A stretch of DNA of 64,000 bases from the NCBI RefSeq assembly GCF_029210485.1, contig NZ_JARGET010000005.1:1-64000 (forward strand). Direction: 5' to 3'. Each line of letters starts with the position of its first letter. The stretch's first letter is position 1. The DNA comes from Hoeflea sp. YIM 152468. Lineage in GTDB: Bacteria > Pseudomonadota > Alphaproteobacteria > Rhizobiales > Rhizobiaceae. Of this stretch, positions 32,657 through 40,982 are shown in pieces. The position numbers were made by a program, and so were the translations under genes. Below the pieces are notes generated by a model. That model was not told the origin of the DNA. It made no database searches and saw nothing but the letters and a program-made list of their open reading frames with translations.

Positions 32657-33937
32657 TTAGGAAGCCGCGACCTTGAGGAGTTTCATGGCCTCGAAGTTCA
32701 CGATTCCGCCACCGACACGCTTTGTCGTATAGAACAGCACGTTGGGTTTGGCGGTGTACGGGTCACGCAGCACACGGATACCGGCGCGATCAACGATAAG
32801 GTAGGAGCGCTTGAAATCACCAAAGGCAATCGGGAACTTGCCAGCCCCGACAGCTTCCATGTTGTCGTCGTTGTGGACCGGCTTGCCAAGTATTGTCGCC
32901 ACTTCCGCCGCACTGGTCGGCGGGGCCCAGACGAAGGCACCATCCGCATCCTTGAACTTGCGAACAGTGCTCATGGTCGCATCCGACATCAACCATGATG
33001 CGTTGTTCCGATACCCGGCCTTGAGCGCATAGTAGAGCTCAATCAGGCAATCCACCGGGCTGACAGTCGTCGAAGCCGCCTTGAAGTCGGCAGCCTCCTT
33101 CGTGGCGATATACCCCAGCTTGCCCCATGCATGGGAGGCGTTTGCCACCGTGTCATAAGCTAAGATCCCGCGCGGCTTGTTCACACCATCACCGGTTGCG
33201 AAGGCAGCACCTTCCTGTTCGGCAAACTCGATGCTGACTTCATCGGCAAGCCAGCCGGCGATGTCGATACGGCCATCATCCAACATGGACTGCGTTGCAC
33301 CAGGCATTGCGTAGATTTCGCCGGTATTGATGGCGATCTCGCGCAGCGTCGGGGTGCCGGTTCCGGGCCGCGAATCTTCCTCGCCAACCCAACCCGATGT
33401 AGCGCCACCCATATTCACCAGCTTCTTGTAGGTGTTGGTCGAGATCGACATGGTTCGAGCCAGAGAGCGGATGGTCGACACAGTCCCAAGAACGCGATCG
33501 ATGCCGGTTTCGGTTTCTTCCGGAACCAGATAACCGCCGTCCGGGTCCGACTGCGTGGTCAGCTTGGCCTTGACTTCAAGATCACGCAAACCGGCCTCGG
33601 CACCACGCCGGAAAAACTGGTTGAACGCCTGTGTGTGTTCTGCCTTCTCCGGCTCCGCGGTATTGCCGCCAGCTCCGCCGAGCTTGATTGCCGCGAGAGC
33701 TGCGTTGACTTCATCCAGGGATTTGCTCAGCGTGGTGATTTCCGCGTTGATACGATCAACCTTATCAGTCTGCACCACATCGGCAAACTTGGCGTTGATG
33801 CCCTCGAGCTCCTTGTTGCGCTCTTCCTTGAATGCCTCAAAAGTCGCGTTGAGCTGGTTGAGAATTTCGGTGGCGTTGCCAGAATCTGCGCGAACGGCGA
33901 CCAAACCGCGGGCGCGGTTGTTCAGTGCGATGTTCAT
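32657..33937 (-). CDS. HK97-family major capsid protein
   Basis: 426 residues. An N-terminal delta (scaffold) region of about 100 residues is coiled coil (LNQLNATFEAFKEERNKEL and DRINAEITTLSKSLDEVNAAL) and would be removed by the protease encoded upstream. The HK97 fold follows (SDPDGGYLVPEETETGIDRV, then GEIYAMPGATQSMLDD, FATGDGVNKPRGIL, SWLMSDATMSTVRKFKDADG, VLRDPYTAKP). Forms the icosahedral shell. Confidence 0.95.
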   Translation of the reverse strand: MNIALNNRARGLVAVRADSGNATEILNQLNATFEAFKEERNKELEGINAKFADVVQTDKVDRINAEITTLSKSLDEVNAALAAIKLGGAGGNTAEPEKAEHTQAFNQFFRRGAEAGLRDLEVKAKLTTQSDPDGGYLVPEETETGIDRVLGTVSTIRSLARTMSISTNTYKKLVNMGGATSGWVGEEDSRPGTGTPTLREIAINTGEIYAMPGATQSMLDDGRIDIAGWLADEVSIEFAEQEGAAFATGDGVNKPRGILAYDTVANASHAWGKLGYIATKEAADFKAASTTVSPVDCLIELYYALKAGYRNNASWLMSDATMSTVRKFKDADGAFVWAPPTSAAEVATILGKPVHNDDNMEAVGAGKFPIAFGDFKRSYLIVDRAGIRVLRDPYTAKPNVLFYTTKRVGGGIVNFEAMKLLKVAAS

Positions 33938-33948
33938 GATATTTCCTT

Positions 33949-34791
33949 TCAGGACCGCATTGTTGCAATGAGCCGCAGAAGTGCGGCGGGGTCGAGGTCA
34001 GCGTCGTGCGTGACCGGCGGGATAGCGTTTTGCGTATCCCCAATTGCTTCCTTGATCATCCTGCGCCGCTCGGAACGTGGCACACCAGATTGCGCAAGGA
34101 TTGCATCCATTCGCCGTTTGGCCTGGATCTCAGGGCGGACAGATGCCGAAGCACCTCCGCCAGTTTCGTTTTCCATGAGATCGTCCGCAAATCCTTTTTC
34201 CATAGCGGACTTGGCGCTGAAGAAAGTCTCTGCATCCATGTATTCTTCGATCTGGGTCCGCTTCAATCCGGTTCGGACTTCGTAAATATCCATTTGTGCG
34301 CCGTCGATCTGCGCCAGCATTTCAGATGCCGCGACCAGATCGTTGCGGTTTCCCATCACCACACCCCACGAGTTATGGATCATGATGAAAGAGCCGAGAC
34401 CCATTTTGATGTCGTCACCAGCCATCGCGATGTATGACGCCGCAGACGCTGCAATGCCCATGACTTCCACAGATACTTTCGCCTTGTGCGAGCGCAGCTC
34501 GTTGTAGATAGCAAACCCCTCAAACACATCCCCACCCGGAGAGTTGATTCGGACAGTTACGTCCTTTGGCCCGATCGCCCGCAGCGCTGCATTCATCCGC
34601 TTGACAGTGAACCCGCCACCGTACCAAGTGTCCTCACCGATTACGTCATAGATCGTGATGGTCGCCGGATCGTCATTCGCTGCTGCGCAAGGAGTCTCGA
34701 CCCATCGCGCCAGCGCGTCAGACGGCACGTCCCATTGATAAGCCTTGGGCCGCTGAAATGCCTGGATCTCAGGCAGGTTTCTAAGACTCAT
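33949..34791 (-). CDS. ClpP-type prohead protease
   Basis: 280 residues from the ATG at 34791 (AAAAAAGG upstream; ATGs at 34797 and 34800 are alternatives). S14-type fold: VTVRINSPGGDVFEGFAIYN, then MGIAASAASYIAMAGDDI with the active Ser in AAS/ASY, and IMIHNSWGVVMGNRNDL with the active His. The C-terminal 60 residues are variable. Matures the prohead by cutting the capsid delta domain. Overlaps the portal gene. Confidence 0.93.
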   Translation of the reverse strand: MSLRNLPEIQAFQRPKAYQWDVPSDALARWVETPCAAANDDPATITIYDVIGEDTWYGGGFTVKRMNAALRAIGPKDVTVRINSPGGDVFEGFAIYNELRSHKAKVSVEVMGIAASAASYIAMAGDDIKMGLGSFIMIHNSWGVVMGNRNDLVAASEMLAQIDGAQMDIYEVRTGLKRTQIEEYMDAETFFSAKSAMEKGFADDLMENETGGGASASVRPEIQAKRRMDAILAQSGVPRSERRRMIKEAIGDTQNAIPPVTHDADLDPAALLRLIATMRS

Positions 34792-36055
34792 CACCATCAT
34801 CCTTTTTTGTGTCGGAAGTGCCAGCCGTGTTCGGCGGGTCGTAATATCGTCCACCCATACCGTCCGGCCGCGGGTTCATATCCTCAAGCGCTCGAACTTC
34901 GTCAGGGCAATAGACACCCCATTGCAAGCCTTTCACATAGGCTTCCCACCGGGTCTTCAGGTCGCCTTTTACCAGTGCAGCCCGGTTAAATCGGGCATAC
35001 ATTGTCAAATCATCATCAGCGATCAGATCGCGACCGATGGCTTCTTCCCAGGTCGTCAACCAGTCTTCGAGCGTATAGGCCACGAAGCCGAGGGATTTCT
35101 GTTCGAGACCCGTGCCCCAGTTGCTGTCCGATCCGGAGTTATCTCCCAGCATCGAGGGTGGAACGCCCATGAACATGGCAATGTCGACACGGCTGAACTC
35201 GCGGCTCTGGAGCCATTGCGCATCTTCCGCCGTCATGGCGAGCGGCTTAACATCCATCCCTTCCTCAAGGATGAGGGCTTTGCCTTCGCTTTCGCCGCCG
35301 GACCGATAATCATCCAGGCTGGTACGCAGAAACGCGAGCCCCTCCGGACCGAGCTTCCCCGGATGCGACAGCACGTTCGAAACACGCGCGCCGTTCCTGA
35401 ACGTGGTCGCACCGTGATTTTCCATCGACAGCGCAAGACCGATGCTTTCGCGGGCATAGGTAATCGGAGACACACCGTGCACACCATCAAGCGTTAGCCC
35501 GACAAGATGAAAAACCTCGCTTTGCGGCAACCTGATCTTTCGCCCGTCCTTGCGAGTGTAGGTGTATTCAAGCTGCAGATCATCGTTCTGATTGCACTCG
35601 ACCTGATCCGGATGCAGTGGCACCAGTTCCATGACCCTGCCAGCCGACCTGACAATCATCGCGTAGGCATTGCCGCGCAGAAGCAAATGCGCCTGCATCA
35701 TCCGGCGAAACTGCGAGGGCGTTTGCCAGCGATTTGGCTTGCGGCGAAGCACAACGCCTAACGGGTGCTCCGATGCGTCTTCCCGCGTCCGCTCATCAAC
35801 CCTAAGCTTGAGTTGCAGCGGCATATTGGCCACGGCACCGGAGATGATCCGAACTGACGCATAGACCGACGACACGTTCATCGCCTTGTTCGGCGTAACC
35901 GTCGCGCCTGATGCGGTGACCCCACCGGTCCGCAATGCCTCTTCAAGCTGCGCCGGCGTTGTGATGGCCACGCCACCACCAGCATCCTGATAGGACGCAC
36001 TCGGATTGAGTGTCCGTGACGCCTTCGCCCCGAACCATCGCTGGAGTAGGTTCAT
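34781..36055 (-). CDS. HK97-family portal protein
   Basis: 424 residues: KAMNVSSVYASVRIISGAVA, RKPNRWQTPSQFRRMMQAHL, LLRGNAYAMIVRSAGRVMEL, HLVGLTLDGVHGVSPITYAR and GVPPSMLGDNSGSDSNWGTG. All are portal family landmarks in the normal order. Forms the dodecameric DNA channel at one capsid vertex. Confidence 0.96.
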   Translation of the reverse strand: MNLLQRWFGAKASRTLNPSASYQDAGGGVAITTPAQLEEALRTGGVTASGATVTPNKAMNVSSVYASVRIISGAVANMPLQLKLRVDERTREDASEHPLGVVLRRKPNRWQTPSQFRRMMQAHLLLRGNAYAMIVRSAGRVMELVPLHPDQVECNQNDDLQLEYTYTRKDGRKIRLPQSEVFHLVGLTLDGVHGVSPITYARESIGLALSMENHGATTFRNGARVSNVLSHPGKLGPEGLAFLRTSLDDYRSGGESEGKALILEEGMDVKPLAMTAEDAQWLQSREFSRVDIAMFMGVPPSMLGDNSGSDSNWGTGLEQKSLGFVAYTLEDWLTTWEEAIGRDLIADDDLTMYARFNRAALVKGDLKTRWEAYVKGLQWGVYCPDEVRALEDMNPRPDGMGGRYYDPPNTAGTSDTKKDDGDES

Positions 36056-36064
36056 CGAATTTCC

Positions 36065-37798
36065 TTAAAGCACCAGGGCGCCGCGGGTTTGATAGATTGA
36101 AGGCGATTCATCGCCCTTGTCGCGAAGCGCGATGCCGAGCGCATTGACCAGGGACGCGACACCGTCGATCCGTTGCGTCGATTTGTTCTTGGCTGGCTTG
36201 ATATTTCCGGCTGCATCTTCCTCGACCGCAACGACCTTGGCATGCTGCCTCAGCACCGGATGGCCACCATGATGAAACCCATTGTCCAGCACCAGCCGCT
36301 CAAGTTCTGCCGAGGGCGCCGCCAGCGAGGCAAAGCCCTGACCGAACAGAACCACAGGCAAACCTTCCTGCTGCAACTCGATTGCCATCTGGGTTGCGTT
36401 CCATCGGTCGATTGCCAACCCGCCCTGGCCATCCTCCAGCTTCTGCGCGCCGGCATGTGCAATACTGAATTTCTCGCCATCATCCAGTATCTGCTTCTTG
36501 ATGAAAGCGTAGTCGACCACATTGCCTGGCGTAGCCGTGATCGCACCCTCGTCCACCCACCTTTCATAAGGCAGTTTGTCACGCCGCCCGTGCTCTCTCA
36601 GAAGCCGTGATGGTTTGAAAAACCGGGAAAGAAGCGCCGGTTTTTCGAGACCGGGCTGGATCGGAAACCACCATGTTAGCGCCGAAATATCCTGCACTGC
36701 CGACAGGTCGAGCCCGCCAAAGCAGCGCTTTCCAGCGAGGTGATCTTCCAACTCCTTCCAACCGATCGGCCCTTGGCAATGATCCCATCCGAACGGGTTG
36801 CCATCATCATCTACCGCATCTATCGGCAACCAGATCGACGCCTGGTCGGTCCACATGTTGAGCTGGTAATTCTTGAACCCGTTAACCAGCCGCGGCAATT
36901 GCCGTGCGCGTTTGGCCGCGGCTTCCATGGCTGACAGCTTTTTCGAGATACCCAGATTGGGATTGGCTTTCGCCCAGACCTTCGGGTCGGTCCAGTCGTC
37001 GTCAGGATCAGCGGCATAGATCACAACCAGCGTTTCCGGGTCGTCAATGCTACCGTCACGTATAGCCTGGCATTCGTCCCAGACCTCTTCGCCGTAACCT
37101 CCCTTCTTGCCTGCTGTCGAGATCAGGAATTCCAGTGGCTGGCGCCGGGCCGAACTTGAATCATGAACGAAGCTGTAAAGCTCGCCATCCTGCCATTCGT
37201 GAATTTCGTCACCGATCAACCCTGAGGATGAAAGCCCGTGCTTGCCGCCTGACTTGCCAGACAGCGGCTTGAATGCCGCGTTGAGCTCCGGGCAATAGAC
37301 CGATGTCTTGTAACCCTCCAGAACCTGCCCCAGCGTCGGCGACCGCTGCACCATCGCGATGGCCTTGGTGAAGCAGAGTTCCGCCTGATCCTTGTTGGTG
37401 GCAATCGAATAGACCTGACCGGCGGGCTCACCATCGCCGACCAGCATCAGGATGGCCATGCCGGCAGCCAGTTCGGTCTTGCCGTTTTTGCGTGGCACCC
37501 AGACAAACACCCGGCGGTAACGCCGCGTGCCGTCTGGTCGCTTCCAACCATACACCGGGCGAACGATGTCATGCTCTTGCCAGTCAGCCAGGTCGAATGG
37601 ACGCCCGGCCCACTCACCTTCCGTCAGAACCAGATGGTCAGGGAAGAACCGCGCCGCCTTTTCAGCCGCCGCTTCATCAAACCAGAATTCACCGTCCGTC
37701 CAGACGCCCCGCTCCCCATCCCATTTGCAATGGACAGGCACCGCTTTCGGTCGGCGGCGCGGCCTTCCGGCCTTTGGTTGCCTCACCTGGACAGCCAT
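36065..37798 (-). CDS. Terminase large subunit (packaging ATPase-nuclease)
   Basis: 577 residues. Walker A-type loop in VFVWVPRKNGKTELAAGMAI (about 100-120), Walker B-type GLIGDEIHEW, motif III region LEFLISTAGKKGGYGEEVWD. The C-terminal RNase H-like nuclease begins FGGLDLSAVQDISALTWWF with Asp residues for metals. HK97/P27-type TerL. Two bp after TerS. Confidence 0.95.
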   Translation of the reverse strand: MAVQVRQPKAGRPRRRPKAVPVHCKWDGERGVWTDGEFWFDEAAAEKAARFFPDHLVLTEGEWAGRPFDLADWQEHDIVRPVYGWKRPDGTRRYRRVFVWVPRKNGKTELAAGMAILMLVGDGEPAGQVYSIATNKDQAELCFTKAIAMVQRSPTLGQVLEGYKTSVYCPELNAAFKPLSGKSGGKHGLSSSGLIGDEIHEWQDGELYSFVHDSSSARRQPLEFLISTAGKKGGYGEEVWDECQAIRDGSIDDPETLVVIYAADPDDDWTDPKVWAKANPNLGISKKLSAMEAAAKRARQLPRLVNGFKNYQLNMWTDQASIWLPIDAVDDDGNPFGWDHCQGPIGWKELEDHLAGKRCFGGLDLSAVQDISALTWWFPIQPGLEKPALLSRFFKPSRLLREHGRRDKLPYERWVDEGAITATPGNVVDYAFIKKQILDDGEKFSIAHAGAQKLEDGQGGLAIDRWNATQMAIELQQEGLPVVLFGQGFASLAAPSAELERLVLDNGFHHGGHPVLRQHAKVVAVEEDAAGNIKPAKNKSTQRIDGVASLVNALGIALRDKGDESPSIYQTRGALVL

Positions 37799-37800
37799 GA

Positions 37801-38364
37801 TTACTGCAGAAAGCCGATCGTCTTACCGTGCGTGGATGCCGGAACGCTGGGTTGGGTCGGCGATGCCGGCGCAGCAGGCATGGTCTGGCCCCGGAACAGA
37901 TCATCCGCGCCGGGCGTCTTGGCCGCACGGGCAGCAAATATCCGCTGTCGTTCTGCCGGGTTGAGACCGAAGACCGATTCCGCCGAGACCAGTTGGCGCT
38001 CCAGACGGTCGGCGATCATGTAAGCCGGGTCCGCGCGCCTGACCGTGCCGGACGCTGTTTCGATTTCATAAATCTCGCCCATGTCATCAAGCCGGGTTTG
38101 CATGCTCAACCACCGCGCATAGTTGCGGCAGTAGCGTGCGAACGTGTCAGCATCGGTTTGCGTGAGCAGCTTCAGCGCCACCAGACGCGGCGCGATCTTC
38201 TTCCAGATCTTCAGGCCCGGCCCCTTGAGCCATGTCGGATGGGTGATACTGGACGCGACTGCACCGCCGGCCTCGACCGGATCACTGCCGATCTTGCGAC
38301 GACCGGGATTTCCCTTCGCTGCTTTCACCGCCGCCGGTTCCGGCTTCGGTCCACGCCTTGACAT
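37801..38364 (-). CDS. P27-family terminase small subunit
   Basis: 187 residues: RRGPKPEPAAVKAAKGNPGR at the start, WLKGPGLKIWKKIAPRLVAL and LTQTDADTFARYCRNYARWL, the P27 family core. It binds the packaging initiation site. An A/T-rich 100-bp segment lies upstream of its start (38365-38464). Confidence 0.93.
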   Translation of the reverse strand: MSRRGPKPEPAAVKAAKGNPGRRKIGSDPVEAGGAVASSITHPTWLKGPGLKIWKKIAPRLVALKLLTQTDADTFARYCRNYARWLSMQTRLDDMGEIYEIETASGTVRRADPAYMIADRLERQLVSAESVFGLNPAERQRIFAARAAKTPGADDLFRGQTMPAAPASPTQPSVPASTHGKTIGFLQ

Positions 38365-38464
38365 TTTTGCACCTCACACCAGGCCAGCCGGCCACCGACA
38401 GCTGCCCTCAATAAAAAAATTATCCCGAAACTTGCGCCCACAAAAATTTGACTACCCCGCCGGT

Positions 38465-38851
38465 CTAGAAGCGAGAGGGTTGGGGACTTTTGACCACCCC
38501 CCCGGGTCTACGGCGGCGGGCCTGCTCACGCTGGCGCTCGCCATCGTGGTATTCCTTGCTCACAGTGCGGATGTTGTCGATATCCCAGAACAGATCCGGG
38601 TCGCCTTCAGGTTCCGTGATGTGGTCAGCAACCGGGCTGTTGCCCGTCGGATACTTTCCACCACACAGCACCCCGGTCACCTGGCACACGTAGAGATCAC
38701 GAACATGAACCTTGACCTTGAGCTTCTGCCAACGCGCAGTCTTGTACCACCGGCGCTGCTCACGATCGTCACGCCGCTGGTCATAGACACGACGATTATC
38801 CTGCCGCGTCGGCATGTGCGCCGGACGGAAGGTCGGCGGCATCTCAGGCAT
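38465..38851 (-). CDS. HNH endonuclease
   Basis: 128 residues from the ATG at 38851 (an upstream in-frame start at 38905 exists). Contains WYKTARWQKLKVKVHVRDLY, C-x-V-T-G-V-L-C, then VADHITEPEGDPDLFWDIDN and IRTVSKEYHDGERQREQARR, the phage HNH core (DH..HxxN variant). HK97-type phages encode an HNH protein next to the terminase that takes part in DNA packaging and cos cleavage. Confidence 0.9.
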   Translation of the reverse strand: MPEMPPTFRPAHMPTRQDNRRVYDQRRDDREQRRWYKTARWQKLKVKVHVRDLYVCQVTGVLCGGKYPTGNSPVADHITEPEGDPDLFWDIDNIRTVSKEYHDGERQREQARRRRPGGVVKSPQPSRF

Positions 38852-39009
38852 GATGATATCCAGACATAGCTTGCGCACTGGCCTTGAGTCGATCAGCCCG
38901 GACAATGGGCGGTCTCAAGGCCGGGGCCGGAGGGTGAACTAGGTCAACCATCACGATCGTCAGTGATGGGCATCAGCGCGCCCCGGTCATCCCGGTTGCC
39001 TCCCCGCAT

Positions 39010-39039
39010 CCACCGCAGGCCTTGGCCTGCTGTCGGTGG
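39010..39039. other. Strong hairpin between the NusG-like gene and HNH gene
   Basis: CCACCG-CAGGCC-TT-GGCCTG-CTGT-CGGTGG folds into a long stem with a 4-base bulge. No T-run follows on the minus strand, so it is not a standard intrinsic terminator. It may be a pause or processing site, or part of the packaging site. The surrounding 38906-39069 contains no gene. Confidence 0.45.
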
Positions 39040-39069
39040 AGCGGTTCAGCTGGGTTGGATTCGCTAAAC

Positions 39070-39744
39070 CTAAATCTTGAGCTGGTCAAGCCCCAGCTCA
39101 ACCGGCGTGATCCGACCGAAGATATTCACCTCCACTTCCGCGCGGCCATGGCTGCGCATCACACGCCTGATCTTCGCCTCGAACGCGGCAAACGGACCAT
39201 CCCTGACAATGGCCGACATCCCGGCCCGGATACGCGGCACCAGGCTTGCCACTTCCGGGCTTTTCACCTTGATCATCAAGGTGTTGATCTCACTGGCCGG
39301 GATCTTCGCCGGCACACCGTCAACCCCCAGATAGCCCGTCACACGACCTGCAATGCCAGCGCCGATCCATGCTTCTGCACAGTCGGGCAAACGCAGGAAA
39401 ACATAACCTGTGAAGATCGGTCTTTCCACCGTCACCGCAGGGCGACCACGCTTCGCATTCCGCCGCTCACTGGCCATCGGACACCACACAGCAATCGATC
39501 TGGCCTTAAGTTCATCAGAGGCGATTCGCTCCTGGCCGACCGGCACACGGGCAATCACCCACTCAAGCCGCTCATCGTCGATGCGGCCGCACGCCGCCTT
39601 CATCAGCCGGTCAGCGCTGCCGGCTTCCAGCCCGCACCGGCGGATCTCATCATCAATCCGCGCACGCTGCTCTGTGGTCAACTCTCCCGGATTGACCTGC
39701 CTGCCGTTCAACCGCCTGCCCTTGAATGTGGAATTGTGCATCAC
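39070..39744 (-). CDS. NusG/RfaH-like transcription factor of the phage
   Basis: 224 residues. N-terminal helical part (about 1-60), then an NGN-like domain (LEWVIARVPVGQERIASDEL, IAVWCPMASERRNAKRGRPA, RPIFTGYVFLRLPDCAEAWI). A C-terminal KOW-type beta domain follows (RAGMSAIVRDGPFAAFEAKI, EVEVNIFGRITPVELGLDQL). NusG paralogues bind RNA polymerase and suppress pausing and termination on chosen operons. The gene lies immediately before the packaging and structural genes, the place of a late antiterminator. Confidence 0.85.
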   Translation of the reverse strand: MMHNSTFKGRRLNGRQVNPGELTTEQRARIDDEIRRCGLEAGSADRLMKAACGRIDDERLEWVIARVPVGQERIASDELKARSIAVWCPMASERRNAKRGRPAVTVERPIFTGYVFLRLPDCAEAWIGAGIAGRVTGYLGVDGVPAKIPASEINTLMIKVKSPEVASLVPRIRAGMSAIVRDGPFAAFEAKIRRVMRSHGRAEVEVNIFGRITPVELGLDQLKI

Positions 39745-40982
39745 GCCGTCGTCTCCTTTTGCGGTGTCGAAAGGGCCTCGAACGCGGCCAAACCTTCCGG
39801 CCCGCCGACCGGAAAATACATACCCTTCATGCCGTCATGGCGCGGCCACATCGGCCAGCAGCGAGCCTTGTATTCGGCTTCCCATGCCGCCCAGGCGTTG
39901 CAGCCTTCGGGCACGAATTCCATCTGGTCCTTGAGCGCATGCAGCCGTGGCGGCAGAATGACACCGCGCTTCATCGCGGCCATCTGGTGCAGCCCCGCCA
40001 TCTCCGGCCAGGCGCGGCGCAGATCTCCGGCCAGCCACAACGGGCCATCCGGCGCATAGTCGCGGTGCTCTGGCCCCTTGAGCAGCACAAGGTGCAGATA
40101 GGCGGAGAACACCGGCCCCATCGACACCGCCCAGCCTTCGGGCTTGGCATGCTCGGCGGGCTTTGCGCCCTGCGCCGCCGCCTTCATCGCCCGCTGCAGC
40201 AGCTCCGGATCCAGCCCTTCCCACAACCGGTCGCGGAAGAACGTGCCCACCGGCACCGGCTTTTTGCGCCGCGTGGCGATGTCACGCAGATAGGCATCGC
40301 GCCAGCGTTCGGCATGCTGCCGGTCGGCTTCCGACAGCTTGGCAAACTGCCGCCCGATCCATCCCGGCGAGGATGTGTCCCAGTCCGGCCAGGGACCGGC
40401 GGCAAAGTCCCGTCCATTGCAAAAGCGCATGACCCGTTTCTGAAAATCAGCCGTTTCCGGCACTGTCGACGGATCAGGCTTGTCTGAAATTTCCTCTTCC
40501 TGCCCTTCCCCGTCCGCATCCGCGCTTGCGCGCTCTCTCTCTGTTACAGGTTCTATTACTGGTTCCCTTACAGGGTTAGAGTCCGAATTTCGGACACGGG
40601 ATTGGCCTTTTTTCGGACACGGACCAGCCCCTTTTTCGGACACGGCTGCACTGCTTTTTCCATGTCCGATTTCCGGACACGGTTTTGCGGGTTCTTCACG
40701 TGTTTCAGCCATTTCAAATCCCAGCACATATTGGGTCGGCAACTGCTTCCCGGTCTCCGGGCAACGGCCCGCCGCCCGCCGGATCAGGCCCGCATCCTCA
40801 AGCTTTTCGAGGTGCAGATTGACCGTCGACCGGCTCATTTCGCAGGCATCCGCCAGCCATTCCTGCGAAGGAAAACACCCAAGTTTCGGGTTGTGGCAAT
40901 CGGCCAGATGCCACAGCACGATCCGCGCCGCAGGCTTCAGCCCGCGCCGTGTAATCGCCCAGTTGGTCGCTGCATGGCTCAT
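39741..40982 (-). CDS. Winged-helix replication initiator-like protein
   Basis: 413 residues. N-terminal winged helix (about 15-75, ARIVLWHLADCHNPKLGCFP, WLADACEMSRSTVNLHLEKL, EDAGLIRR). Then a low-complexity linker (about 95-190) whose DNA holds four iterons, and a C-terminal domain (DFQKRVMRFCNGRDFAAGPW, AERWRDAYLRDIATRRKKPV) of unknown fold. Winged-helix plus internal iterons resembles lambdoid O-type initiators that bind an origin inside their own gene. Coupled to the methylase gene by ATGA and to the NusG-like gene downstream. Confidence 0.7.
   Translation of the reverse strand: MSHAATNWAITRRGLKPAARIVLWHLADCHNPKLGCFPSQEWLADACEMSRSTVNLHLEKLEDAGLIRRAAGRCPETGKQLPTQYVLGFEMAETREEPAKPCPEIGHGKSSAAVSEKGAGPCPKKGQSRVRNSDSNPVREPVIEPVTERERASADADGEGQEEEISDKPDPSTVPETADFQKRVMRFCNGRDFAAGPWPDWDTSSPGWIGRQFAKLSEADRQHAERWRDAYLRDIATRRKKPVPVGTFFRDRLWEGLDPELLQRAMKAAAQGAKPAEHAKPEGWAVSMGPVFSAYLHLVLLKGPEHRDYAPDGPLWLAGDLRRAWPEMAGLHQMAAMKRGVILPPRLHALKDQMEFVPEGCNAWAAWEAEYKARCWPMWPRHDGMKGMYFPVGGPEGLAAFEALSTPQKETTA
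40540..40685. repeat. Iteron array, candidate phage origin
   Basis: TTTCGGACACGG starts at 40588, 40611 and 40634 (exact 23-bp spacing), with a one-mismatch copy TTCCGGACACGG at 40671. The first and last are preceded by GTCCGA, making inverted repeats (GTCCGAA-T-TTCGGAC at 40581-40595). An A/T-richer tract with TTACAGG words (40552-40580) adjoins. All lie within the initiator-like gene. Confidence 0.65.

Noticed and set aside
38365-38464. A/T-rich tract upstream of the small terminase gene as the cos site
   Set aside because: Position is plausible for an HK97-type phage, but I cannot recognise a cohesive-end sequence; virion-end sequencing would be needed.
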